Origin: Bacteroides sp.
GTDB lineage: Bacteria; Bacteroidota; Bacteroidia; Bacteroidales; SM23-62
NCBI GenBank assembly: GCA_030640625.1
Contig: DAOWJB010000060.1
Coordinates: 1-34,492 of the forward strand
Length of the DNA stretch: 34,492 nt
Direction: 5' to 3'
In this document: one piece after another, positions 18,260 through 26,853 of the stretch
Numbering within the stretch: the stretch's first letter is position 1
Layout: each line of letters opens with the position of its first letter
Program-made: the position numbers and the translations under genes
Notes under the pieces: model-generated
The model's input: the letters and a program-made list of their open reading frames with translations, nothing else
Databases searched by the model: none
What the model was told of the DNA's origin: nothing

Positions 18260-19324
18260 TTAGAGCTTCACCCTGTTTCCTGACTGATTGCTCTCGACGG
18301 CAGCTTCGATAACCTGAATGACCAGGTTGGCCTGCCTGGATGTGACTGCCGGTTTTTCTTTTCCGGTCAGCACCTGATATATATTTTCATAGTAGGCTCC
18401 GTAGTTGCCTGGCAGGGTTTCATAGGGACCATGGAATGCTCCTATTTCTGTATTTAAAACACCCCATTCTGTTTCAGGCTCCATTCCCCAACCAGGTCCA
18501 CCGGGCAAGGCGCCTTGTTTCAGGGCTTCCTCCTGGGGATCGATCCCATGTTTCAGGAAGGAACCTTCGGTGCCATGTATAAGATATCTTGGACCCGGTT
18601 CCCTGACCAGGTAGCTTGCTTTCAGGGTGACTTTTACATCGGGATAACCCAGCCAGAGGGTAAATGCGTCATCCACCCTGCCACCCGTCCGCTGTATCCT
18701 GATATCTGCGTTTACGTATTCCGGTTTGCCAAACAGGACCAGGGCCTGGTCGATCAAATGAGATCCCAGGTTAAATAAAGTACCTGTCCCGGAACCGGGA
18801 TCTTCCTTCCATGTGTTCTCCTGGATAAAATTCCGGTATCTGTCGAAATGGGCCTCGTATTCAACCAGGCGCCCGAGCATTCCCTTATCCAGGATCTTGC
18901 GGATGGTCAGAAAATCACCATCCCACCTGCGATTCTGGAAGACACTCAGGAGGAGATTTTTACCATCTGCAAGGGCTATCAGTTCATCACCCTTTTTGCT
19001 ATCTTGTACGATAGGTTTTTCAAGAACTACATGCTTGCCAGCCTCAAGGGCTTCTTTTGCCATCTCGTAATGAAAGCGATCCGGCGTATTTACCACAACA
19101 AGCTCAATCCTGTCATCTCTCAATAAGTCACTGAAATCCCTTACAATCTTTGCATCCGGGTACCTGGACCGGGACAGGTCACGGGTCCGTTCCAGGATGG
19201 AAATGATTTCAAATCCGGGATTTACATACAACAGGGGAGCATGAAATACCTGGCCAGACATGCCAAAAGAGGCCAAACCAACACCAATTTTTTGCATTGC
19301 ATCAAAATTTCGACCAAAATACAA
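18260..19324 (-). CDS. Gfo/Idh/MocA family NAD(P)-dependent oxidoreductase
   Basis: VGLASFGMSGQVFHAPLL, VVVNTPDRFHYEMAKEALEAGKHVVLEKPI, HFDRYR, LFNLGSHLIDQALVLFG. Confidence 0.95.
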   Translation of the reverse strand: MYFGRNFDAMQKIGVGLASFGMSGQVFHAPLLYVNPGFEIISILERTRDLSRSRYPDAKIVRDFSDLLRDDRIELVVVNTPDRFHYEMAKEALEAGKHVVLEKPIVQDSKKGDELIALADGKNLLLSVFQNRRWDGDFLTIRKILDKGMLGRLVEYEAHFDRYRNFIQENTWKEDPGSGTGTLFNLGSHLIDQALVLFGKPEYVNADIRIQRTGGRVDDAFTLWLGYPDVKVTLKASYLVREPGPRYLIHGTEGSFLKHGIDPQEEALKQGALPGGPGWGMEPETEWGVLNTEIGAFHGPYETLPGNYGAYYENIYQVLTGKEKPAVTSRQANLVIQVIEAAVESNQSGNRVKL

Positions 19325-19338
19325 TTTAACCTAACCTG

Positions 19339-19377
19339 AATAATTCTGAGGCTACCCCGTTAAACCTTGATCTTTTT
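19339..19377. repeat. 39-bp imperfect direct repeat, left copy
   Basis: aataattctgagGctaccccGttaaaccttgatcttttt; differs from the right copy (20107-20145) at two positions (capitals). Confidence 0.9.
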
Positions 19378-19852
19378 TTAGCTTATTCTTACTTAATTCC
19401 TTCAAGGCTTCAAGGTTTTCTACGTCAAGTAAATCTTTCATGCGATTTGATTTTTTTTTACATCCAATCAAATCATCAAATCCAATAATTTTTATTTCCA
19501 CCCCTCCCACATTTGTTTTTATATGGTTCCTGTAACTAGTTTCAAATTCATACTTTATCATGAAAGAATCCAGAAGCTCTATTTTCGTTTTGTCTAGAGG
19601 AATCTTTATCATGTGATTATCTACTAAGTATTGTATTGCGTCACTACATTTTGACTTCTCAAATCCAAGAGATTTAAAAGAATTAAAAAGTCTTTTCAGG
19701 TTTTTTTCATTGGTGTCAACCCAAATATCCATGTCCATTGTTGAACGAGAATATCCATGAAAGTTTACTGCAAATCCGCCAACAACCATGTAGTCTACTT
19801 TATGATCGTTGAAGCTGCTGATTATACCTTTATATTGATCGATGAAGCTCAC
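19352..19852 (-). CDS. Nucleotidyltransferase-fold protein (AbiEii/DUF6036/MNT-like)
   Basis: GTG start; VDYMVVGGFAVNFHGYSRSTMDMDIWV (GG...RxTxDxD), C-terminal DDLIGCKKKSNRMKDLLDVENL. Confidence 0.85.
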   Translation of the reverse strand: MSFIDQYKGIISSFNDHKVDYMVVGGFAVNFHGYSRSTMDMDIWVDTNEKNLKRLFNSFKSLGFEKSKCSDAIQYLVDNHMIKIPLDKTKIELLDSFMIKYEFETSYRNHIKTNVGGVEIKIIGFDDLIGCKKKSNRMKDLLDVENLEALKELSKNKLKKDQGLTG

Positions 19853-20019
19853 GTTAACTTAAAAATATCAGGGTTGTTGTTTTCTAACTCAAATAAATAG
19901 TGTTGGTTAAATTCTGAACAAAACTCTGAAAACTCAGCACACCTTATGAACCTTTCTTCAGCTGTTAATTTCAAACATTCTTTTAGATAATCTATATCAA
20001 TATTTGAATCTACAGCCAT
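19849..20019 (-). CDS. Small (56 aa) helical partner protein upstream of the nucleotidyltransferase
   Basis: Hand-translated: MAVDSNIDIDYLKECLKLTAEERFIRCAEFSEFCSEFNQHYLFELENNNPDIFKLT*. Its TGA overlaps the GTG start of the nucleotidyltransferase (GTGA). Below the ORF-track length cutoff. Confidence 0.75.
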   Translation of the reverse strand: MAVDSNIDIDYLKECLKLTAEERFIRCAEFSEFCSEFNQHYLFELENNNPDIFKLT

Positions 20020-20097
20020 AATTTCTTTATGTTGTTTCCTAAAACTACTGAATTGCCAGTATTTTCAGGGTATACAGAACAAACACCCCTTTATGCA

Positions 20098-20217
20098 ATG
20101 ATAAAAAATAATTCTGAGACTACCCCATTAAACCTTGATCTTTTTCCTGTATCGGGCAAGCCGGTTGAACTTAGTTTTTCCGGAGAAAAGGCCAAGCTTG
20201 CAGAATCCCGGGTATAA
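20098..20217 (+). pseudogene. Possible 5' fragment of a transposase (IS1380-like N-terminus)
   Basis: MIKNNSETTPLNLDLFPVSGKPVELSFSGEKAKLAESRV* resembles the N-terminal 'F...GKPVEL.F.GE' region of IS1380-type transposases, then stops. From memory, not searched. Confidence 0.3.
20107..20145. repeat. 39-bp imperfect direct repeat, right copy
   Basis: aataattctgagActaccccAttaaaccttgatcttttt; see left copy at 19339-19377. Confidence 0.9.
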
Positions 20218-20425
20218 AACATTACCCAACCAAACAATCACGAATGACCAGAAAATGAAAAAGAGAGAAGAAAGATACTTATTTTGAAGATTAAAAATTA
20301 ATCAGGTTCAGCCTCTATTTTATGTTAAATATCTGAGTATTTTTGTGACTTAAACAGGACCTGTCCTGAAACTCACTGAATCAACATATTATTCAGATGA
20401 TCATCCGTATAAAAATGATTTTATC

Positions 20426-21328
20426 ATGAGAAACGCACGAAAAAGAGAGAAAATAAGCCGGTTAATAATTATTGGATTGCTTGTTATTGCAGGTATAAAC
20501 TCCTGCAAACCAGACAACAAATTTACAGATAGCAAGGCAGAAAGGCCCAGGAATATTATTTTGATGATCGGGGACGGAATGGGCGTGGCCCATGTCTATG
20601 CCGGACTGACTGCCAACGGTGGTCATCTGAACCTGGAAAGCTGCCAGTATGTTGGATTTCAAAAAACACACTCTGCCAGTTCCTATATAACTGATTCCGG
20701 AGCCAGCGGCACAGCCATGGCAACCGGCAAGAAAACTTTCAACGGAGCCATTGCCGTGGACACAAGCGGGAACAGCGTTAAAACCATTCTCGAAATGGCA
20801 GAAGATGAGGGCCTGTCTACCGGCCTGGTTGCCACCAGTACCATCACTCATGCCACCCCGGCTTCTTTTGTAGCTCATAACCCCGACCGGGGCAAATACG
20901 AAGAAATTGCCCAAGATTTCATAGGGGCCGGTATTGAAGTAATCATCGGAGGTGGCAGGTATCACTTCAATAAGCGTGAAGATGGACTGGACCTGCTTGA
21001 ACAGTTAAAGGAAGACGGGTACCTGGTAACTGACCAGATCGAAAGGGTGGATCAGGGTCATCAGGGCCCCATTGCCGTATTCACAGATTCACTCTCTATG
21101 CCACCAGCCTTAAAAGGCAGGGGCGATCTATTGCCACGGGCAACTGAACTGGCCATTGAAAGCGGCCATATGGAGTCCGGGGAGGTTGCCGGAATATTTG
21201 GTACGGACGGCCATACGGGTGTCATGGTCCCGGTGTTTGCATATGGACCGGGAGCGGAAAAGTTTGCCGGGATTTATGAAAATACCGATATCTTTAAGAA
21301 GATGGCCAGTTTACTGGACCTGGAGTAA
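20426..21328 (+). CDS. Alkaline phosphatase (PhoA family), apparently with an internal deletion
   Basis: IILMIGDGMGVAHVYAGL, ITDSGASGTAMATGKKT, ITHATPASFVAH, IIGGGRYHF, GTDGHTGVMVPVFAYGPGAEKFAGIYENTDIF; the region carrying the remaining metal ligands is absent. Confidence 0.88.
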   Translation: MRNARKREKISRLIIIGLLVIAGINSCKPDNKFTDSKAERPRNIILMIGDGMGVAHVYAGLTANGGHLNLESCQYVGFQKTHSASSYITDSGASGTAMATGKKTFNGAIAVDTSGNSVKTILEMAEDEGLSTGLVATSTITHATPASFVAHNPDRGKYEEIAQDFIGAGIEVIIGGGRYHFNKREDGLDLLEQLKEDGYLVTDQIERVDQGHQGPIAVFTDSLSMPPALKGRGDLLPRATELAIESGHMESGEVAGIFGTDGHTGVMVPVFAYGPGAEKFAGIYENTDIFKKMASLLDLE

Positions 21329-21338
21329 TTTCCTCAAG

Positions 21339-22304
21339 ATGCCTCAGACTGTTAAATTCAATTCTCTTTCATTGCTGATGGTTTTGCTTCCGGTACTATT
21401 TATTGCCGGATGTAATATCACAGGGAAACCTGCAAAAGAGAATGGTCACGGGAATAAACCCGAATTGATCCTCCATACTGATTACCTCGATCAGATATTG
21501 CTTGAGAATTCAGGTTTGGTCTGGTTCCGGAATAAATTATGGGCCATTAATGACAGCGGGGGAGAACCGGTGCTGTTTGCCATTGATATGCAAACAGGCA
21601 AATGTATTCAGGCCATTTATATTGATGGTGCAATAAACAGGGACTGGGAAGAATTGGCACAGGATGAGAATTTTATATATATTTTTGATATTGGTAATAA
21701 TTATGGACGCAAGAAAGAACTCACCATTTACAAGGTCTTTAAGGACTCCATCCCGTTCTCCGGAAACGCCAGGATAGCACCTGAAATCATTCACTATCGA
21801 TACGGCGATATGGAGAAAAACAACGGGTTTCTCTCCAGGAGTCCATATGACTGCGAGGCTGCATTTGCGCTACATGATAGTTTGTACATTTTTACAAAAG
21901 ATTGGGTAGATCAGCACACGACACTTTACATCTGCCCTGCCAGTCCGGGTTCATACACCCTATGGCCGGTTAAAACCTATGAGGCAGACGGACTGGTAAC
22001 AGGGGCAGACATCAGTCCGGATAGCAGTTTTATTATGCTGATCGGCTATAAGGATTATGTTCCTTTTGTCTGGGAATTCCGGGATTTTAATTTTACCAAT
22101 TATACCATGGGATCTGCCAGACGGCTGGATTTTCCCGAATATTACGACCTTCAGACGGAAGGAATTGCCATTCAAACAGCTAAGAGGATCTATATATCCT
22201 GTGAAATGTCCTCATTGCCTGCCTCTGTTTATACTTTGAATTTGGGGATTATATTCGGTGAAGGTCATAATTCTGGTATAATTTCTGTACGTCCTGTATA
22301 TTAA
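21339..22304 (+). CDS. Hypothetical lipoprotein, probable beta-propeller
   Basis: Start placed at ATG 21339 (MPQTVKFNSLSLLMVLLPVLFIAGC), giving a lipobox; the longer ORF start (21156) lies inside the phosphatase gene. Confidence 0.75.
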   Translation: MPQTVKFNSLSLLMVLLPVLFIAGCNITGKPAKENGHGNKPELILHTDYLDQILLENSGLVWFRNKLWAINDSGGEPVLFAIDMQTGKCIQAIYIDGAINRDWEELAQDENFIYIFDIGNNYGRKKELTIYKVFKDSIPFSGNARIAPEIIHYRYGDMEKNNGFLSRSPYDCEAAFALHDSLYIFTKDWVDQHTTLYICPASPGSYTLWPVKTYEADGLVTGADISPDSSFIMLIGYKDYVPFVWEFRDFNFTNYTMGSARRLDFPEYYDLQTEGIAIQTAKRIYISCEMSSLPASVYTLNLGIIFGEGHNSGIISVRPVY

Positions 22305-22315
22305 AGTTTGTTCTG

Positions 22316-24244
22316 ATGAGATATTGCCTGGTTTTTGGACTATTATTTATCACCGGAATGCTGCATGGGCAACATGAATACACTACCGGTAATAAGCGTG
22401 CCATCAGTCATTTTGAAACCGGCCGGCAGTATTATATCCTGCTGGATTATATCAGGGCCGAATCCACGCTCAAAAAGGCCATTGTCTTAGAACCTGAATT
22501 TATCGAGGCCTGGTTGATGATGGCACAGGTTTATACGGATGCAGGGAAATTGGAAGAATCTGTAGGCTCCTACAGGCGAGCCATCGAACTGGATTCGCTT
22601 TTCTTTCCGAATGCATTTTATTTTCTCGGGATGAATGAGTTTGAACTCGGATGGTATAAGGATGCCTACAATCATTTTCAAATGTTCCTGGCATTGGATG
22701 ATATCAAGGAGAGACTGAAGGAATCCGCCCGGGAAAGAATTGTCTCCTGTGAATTTGCCATTGATGCCATGGAAAATCCGGTACCGTTTGACCCGGTTAA
22801 TATGGGTCCAAATATCAATACGGAAAATGATGAATACTGGCCAAGCTTATCGGCCGATGAATCAATCATGGTATTTACGATGTTGCTGCCCATCGATGCC
22901 AAAAATCCCTTGACCAGGGCCAACAGGCACGAAGATCTTTATTACAGCAGCTATGAAGACGGGGCATGGCAACCTGCCCAAAATGCAGGCAAGCAGCTGA
23001 ATACCTATGATAACGAGGGGGCACAATCCATCTCTGGTAATGGCAGGTTTATGGTTTTTACGGCATGTGGCAGGGATGACGGATATGGCTTGTGTGATCT
23101 GTATTTTTCGGCAAGAGAGGAAGGAAGATGGAGCATCCCGGTCAATATGGGCCCGTCCATAAACAGCAATTACAGTGAGAAACAACCCTCCCTATCTGCT
23201 GATGGCAGAGTCATATATTTTACAAGCGATCGTCCAGGTGGATTCGGAAAATATGATTTGTGGATGTCCTCAAGAACACCCGACGGAAAGTGGAGTCCAC
23301 CAAAAAACCTTGGAGACAGTATAAATTCCGCAGCGTTCGACCAATCCCCTTTTATCCACCCTGACAATAAAACACTATATTTCAGTTCAGTCGGATGGCC
23401 GGGTATGGGTGGATTCGATATATATATGTCTCACAGGATCAATGACAGCATCTGGGGCAAACCAGTGAACCTGGGTTATCCCATTAATACGCATCATCAC
23501 GAAGAAGGATTGATTGTGAATGCCCGGGCAGATATGGCTTATTTTTCATCAACCAGACTCAGGGGCAAGGGTCGGGATATATTTTCTTTTGAATTGTATG
23601 AGGAGGCCAGGCCCAATAGGGTATCCTATATGAAAGGTAAAGTGTTTGACAGCCAAACACAAAGGCCGCTTGAGGCAAATTTTGAACTGATTGACCTGGA
23701 ATCACATAAAACGGTTATTGAATCCACCTCTGAGCCAGGCAATGGAGAATTCCTTGTCGTGATCCCAGTCGATGCTGACTATGCGCTTAACGTTTCAAGG
23801 CCTTCATACCTTTTCCATTCCGAAAATTTTGCTTTTGATAAAATTTATAGCCGAACCGAACCTTTCCTTAAAGATATTGCCCTGAATCCTATCGAAATAG
23901 GAGAGCGGATCATACTCCGAAACGTTTTCTACCAGATAGATTCTTTCGTCATTGATGAGAAATCTATTGTGGAACTTGATAAGGTCGTACTGTTTATGCA
24001 GGCAAATCCATCCCTGGTTGTGGAGATAGGTGGTCATACTGACAATACTGGCAGTCAGGAGCACAATCGCTGGCTGTCGGGTAAACGTGCCGGTGAGGTG
24101 GCTGCATACCTGATAGGCAAAGGCATAGAACAGGAACAGATTAGTTTCAGGGGATATGGGATGGATGTCCCTGTCTCATCGAATGAGACAGAGGAGGGCA
24201 GGGCCCTGAACCGGCGCACCGAGCTGAAGGTGCTGTCAAAATGA
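22316..24244 (+). CDS. TPR - PD40 beta-propeller - CRD - OmpA C-terminal domain protein (PorE-like architecture)
   Basis: TPR-like start (RAESTLKKAIVLEPEFIEAWLMMAQVYTDAGKLEESVGSYRRAIEL), PD40 repeats (WPSLSADESIMVFTM, QPSLSADGRVIYFTSDRPGGFGKYDLW), OmpA motif GGHTDNTGSQEHNRWLSGKRAGEVAAYL...NRRTEL. Confidence 0.92.
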   Translation: MRYCLVFGLLFITGMLHGQHEYTTGNKRAISHFETGRQYYILLDYIRAESTLKKAIVLEPEFIEAWLMMAQVYTDAGKLEESVGSYRRAIELDSLFFPNAFYFLGMNEFELGWYKDAYNHFQMFLALDDIKERLKESARERIVSCEFAIDAMENPVPFDPVNMGPNINTENDEYWPSLSADESIMVFTMLLPIDAKNPLTRANRHEDLYYSSYEDGAWQPAQNAGKQLNTYDNEGAQSISGNGRFMVFTACGRDDGYGLCDLYFSAREEGRWSIPVNMGPSINSNYSEKQPSLSADGRVIYFTSDRPGGFGKYDLWMSSRTPDGKWSPPKNLGDSINSAAFDQSPFIHPDNKTLYFSSVGWPGMGGFDIYMSHRINDSIWGKPVNLGYPINTHHHEEGLIVNARADMAYFSSTRLRGKGRDIFSFELYEEARPNRVSYMKGKVFDSQTQRPLEANFELIDLESHKTVIESTSEPGNGEFLVVIPVDADYALNVSRPSYLFHSENFAFDKIYSRTEPFLKDIALNPIEIGERIILRNVFYQIDSFVIDEKSIVELDKVVLFMQANPSLVVEIGGHTDNTGSQEHNRWLSGKRAGEVAAYLIGKGIEQEQISFRGYGMDVPVSSNETEEGRALNRRTELKVLSK

Positions 24245-24321
24245 TCCATCAGTGGAGATAGCATGGAAATATTTGCGATATTTCCCCTTTCAGAAATAAA
24301 ACCCAATAATAGAAATATACA

Positions 24322-24534
24322 ATGGAATGTAAGAAAGACAGGAACAGTCAGTATTGTAATTGTTCATACCCCTGCAGTAAACACGCAGTATGCTGCGATT
24401 GCCTGGATTACCACAGGAGGATGGGGGAGTTGCCTGCCTGTTATTTTCCGGATAATGCGGAAAAGACCTACGACCGTTCCATAGATTATTTTATCAGTCT
24501 CTGGGAAAAGGACCGTGGATCATGGCTGAATTAG
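24322..24534 (+). CDS. Small cysteine-rich protein (DUF6485-like)
   Basis: [58 protein letters not shown], a Cys-rich putative metal-binding protein. Confidence 0.8.
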   Translation: MECKKDRNSQYCNCSYPCSKHAVCCDCLDYHRRMGELPACYFPDNAEKTYDRSIDYFISLWEKDRGSWLN

Positions 24535-25136
24535 CAAGCAATACAAAATCCACCTGTTCCTGGCCAAGTAACAATCCTCTCATGATCGAATATCACGATA
24601 AGGAATGGGGTACTCCGGTCCATGATGATCGAAAACATTTTGAGTTTTTTGTACTTGACCTTTTTCAGGCTGGCCTCAGCTGGCAGATTGTACTAAAAAA
24701 AAGGGAAGGGTTCCGGGAGGCATTAGATAATTTTGATTTTGAAAAGATTGCATTATACAATGAACAAAAAATTCAGGAATTGATTATGAATGAGAAGATC
24801 ATCAGGAACCAGCTAAAAATACGGGCCACCATCACCAATGCCCAAAAATTCCTTGAGATCCGTGAAGAATTCGGAAGTTTTGATGACTATATCTGGCAGT
24901 TTGTAAACCATAAACCCATACACAACCAGTATACAGAACTCAGCCAGCTACCGGCGAGCACCAGGGAATCAGATGCCATGAGCAAGGACCTGAAAAAAAG
25001 GGGGTTCAAATTTGTAGGAACCACCATCTGCTATGCCTATATGCAGGCAGCAGGTATGATGAATGATCACATGACCTACTGTTTCCGTTATAAGGAATTA
25101 AATCCGGCAGGTTATCCTTTAGGTAAACAAATATGA
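24522..25136 (+). CDS. tag: DNA-3-methyladenine glycosylase I
   Basis: [78 protein letters not shown]. Confidence 0.96.
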   Translation: MAELASNTKSTCSWPSNNPLMIEYHDKEWGTPVHDDRKHFEFFVLDLFQAGLSWQIVLKKREGFREALDNFDFEKIALYNEQKIQELIMNEKIIRNQLKIRATITNAQKFLEIREEFGSFDDYIWQFVNHKPIHNQYTELSQLPASTRESDAMSKDLKKRGFKFVGTTICYAYMQAAGMMNDHMTYCFRYKELNPAGYPLGKQI

Positions 25137-26632
25137 TGCAGAAAGGGAAATTCCCCAGGATGTCCTCTAATTCTGTCAAACCTTTGCTATTAAGGGGATA
25201 TAGCCTTCTTTTTATCGCCTGCCTGGTAGTGGTGTCCATTCTTCTGGACGCCTGTCAGACAACTGAGGTGAATAAGAGACTTCGCAAAGACCATCCAAGA
25301 TTGATATTCACCATGGAATCACAACAGCGGATAGTGAATTTAGCCAGCGAGGATGTGCTCTTAAAACAATCAATAGAATCATTATTGAACCTGGCAGATC
25401 AGATGACTTCACTTCCTTCAATTCAATATAAATTGGAAGGTCCGCGACTCTTGTCCAAAAACCGGGACTGCCTGTCGAAAGTTATGACTCTTTCCATGGC
25501 ATACCGACTCACTGGTGAACTTCGATATGCTAAACGGGCCCTGGCTGAAATGCTTGCAGCTGCTGATTTTCCTGATTGGAATCCCAGCCATTTCCTTGAC
25601 GTTGCAGAGATGTGCACTTCCCTGGCAATAGGCTATGACTGGCTCTATGAAACCTTATCAGATGAGGATAAGGAAATCATCAGGACAGCATTGATTGAAA
25701 AAGGCCTCAAACCCGGACTGAAGCAATATCCGGATGGTTTTGCAAAGAAGATTAATAACTGGAATTTTGTTTGTAACGGTGGACTGATCATGGCGGCGCT
25801 TGCCATTGCAGACGAGGAGCCGGATCTGGCACAGGAGATCATCAACCAAGCCCTGGAATCCCTTCCCAATGGATTACAAAGTTATGCACCGGATGGTGCC
25901 TGGTTTGTGGGGCCCAGTTATTGGATGTATGGCACGAATTATCTGGCAATGCTGATCTCTTCCCTGGAATCGGCGTTGGATTCTGATTTTGGTTTATCCG
26001 GCTATCCGGGTCTGAGCCGTTCGGGTCATTTTTATCTCAGCTCTATTGGGCCCTCTGGTAACTTTTTTAATTATTCCGATTGCAGACTTAGTCCCAGGGG
26101 ATCAAACCCGGCGCTCTTTTGGCTGGCAGGCACCTTTGATCAGCCATTTCTTGCTTTCTCAGAACGGCAAGAACTAAGCTCTTTTGTTAAAGAGCTGGAT
26201 GCTACAAAATATGGCAAACATGAGGATCATTACTATCACCGGTTTTATCCGCTCGAAATTGCCTGGTATGATCCGCGAAATCCAGTTGAAACATCAACCG
26301 CACTGGACTCTTATTTTCGAGGTCTCACCGATGTGGTCTATTTCAGAAATTCATGGGAGAAGGAAGCCTTTTTCATTGGATTTAAAGCAGGTTACAATGG
26401 CATCAACCATGGACATCTCGATTGTGGAAGTTTTATTTTGGAAGCCTTGGATCAGAGATGGGCTGAAGATCTGGGCTCGGATGATTACAATTTGCCCGGT
26501 TATTTCGAATATAAGCCAGCAGGGGAGCGGTGGAATTATTTCAGGATTTCCTCGCGAAGTCACAATGTGCTGACCATAAACGGCCAACGTATCATCAGGA
26601 TGAAAAATCCAATACAGGTACATACCTGCTAA
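25133..26632 (+). CDS. Heparinase II/III family protein, apparently C-terminally truncated
   Basis: N-terminal lipobox LLDAC, DHPRLIFT, helical toroid region, GHLDCGSFILEALDQRWAEDLGSDDYNLPGYFEYKPAGERWNYFRISSRSHNVLTINGQ; ends soon after the NVLTINGQ motif where a beta-sandwich is expected. Confidence 0.82.
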   Translation: MMQKGKFPRMSSNSVKPLLLRGYSLLFIACLVVVSILLDACQTTEVNKRLRKDHPRLIFTMESQQRIVNLASEDVLLKQSIESLLNLADQMTSLPSIQYKLEGPRLLSKNRDCLSKVMTLSMAYRLTGELRYAKRALAEMLAAADFPDWNPSHFLDVAEMCTSLAIGYDWLYETLSDEDKEIIRTALIEKGLKPGLKQYPDGFAKKINNWNFVCNGGLIMAALAIADEEPDLAQEIINQALESLPNGLQSYAPDGAWFVGPSYWMYGTNYLAMLISSLESALDSDFGLSGYPGLSRSGHFYLSSIGPSGNFFNYSDCRLSPRGSNPALFWLAGTFDQPFLAFSERQELSSFVKELDATKYGKHEDHYYHRFYPLEIAWYDPRNPVETSTALDSYFRGLTDVVYFRNSWEKEAFFIGFKAGYNGINHGHLDCGSFILEALDQRWAEDLGSDDYNLPGYFEYKPAGERWNYFRISSRSHNVLTINGQRIIRMKNPIQVHTC

Positions 26633-26853
26633 CCGTCTCTTTCCCGTTAAAAAAAAAACGATACTACCCGGCTGGTGATCATGATGACACCAAAGCATGA
26701 ATCAGAAAGCCAGACAATGGAAGGTGGCTATGATATAGTTCCGCTCAAGCGATGGGCTGGTCATTTTACAGAAGAGGCGAAATAGAGCGGTAGAATTTCA
26801 GCACCATCCATTACCAATCCAAGTTCTTTATATCCAAGTTAAAAGAAGGCAGG

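Noticed and set aside
20462-20965. 167-aa minus-strand ORF
   Set aside because: Antisense to the alkaline phosphatase motifs.
26184-26573. 129-aa plus-strand ORF inside the heparinase gene
   Set aside because: Alternative-frame shadow of the heparinase ORF.
26351-26698. 115-aa minus-strand ORF running past the heparinase end
   Set aside because: Mostly antisense to heparinase coding sequence; no start signal or family motif.
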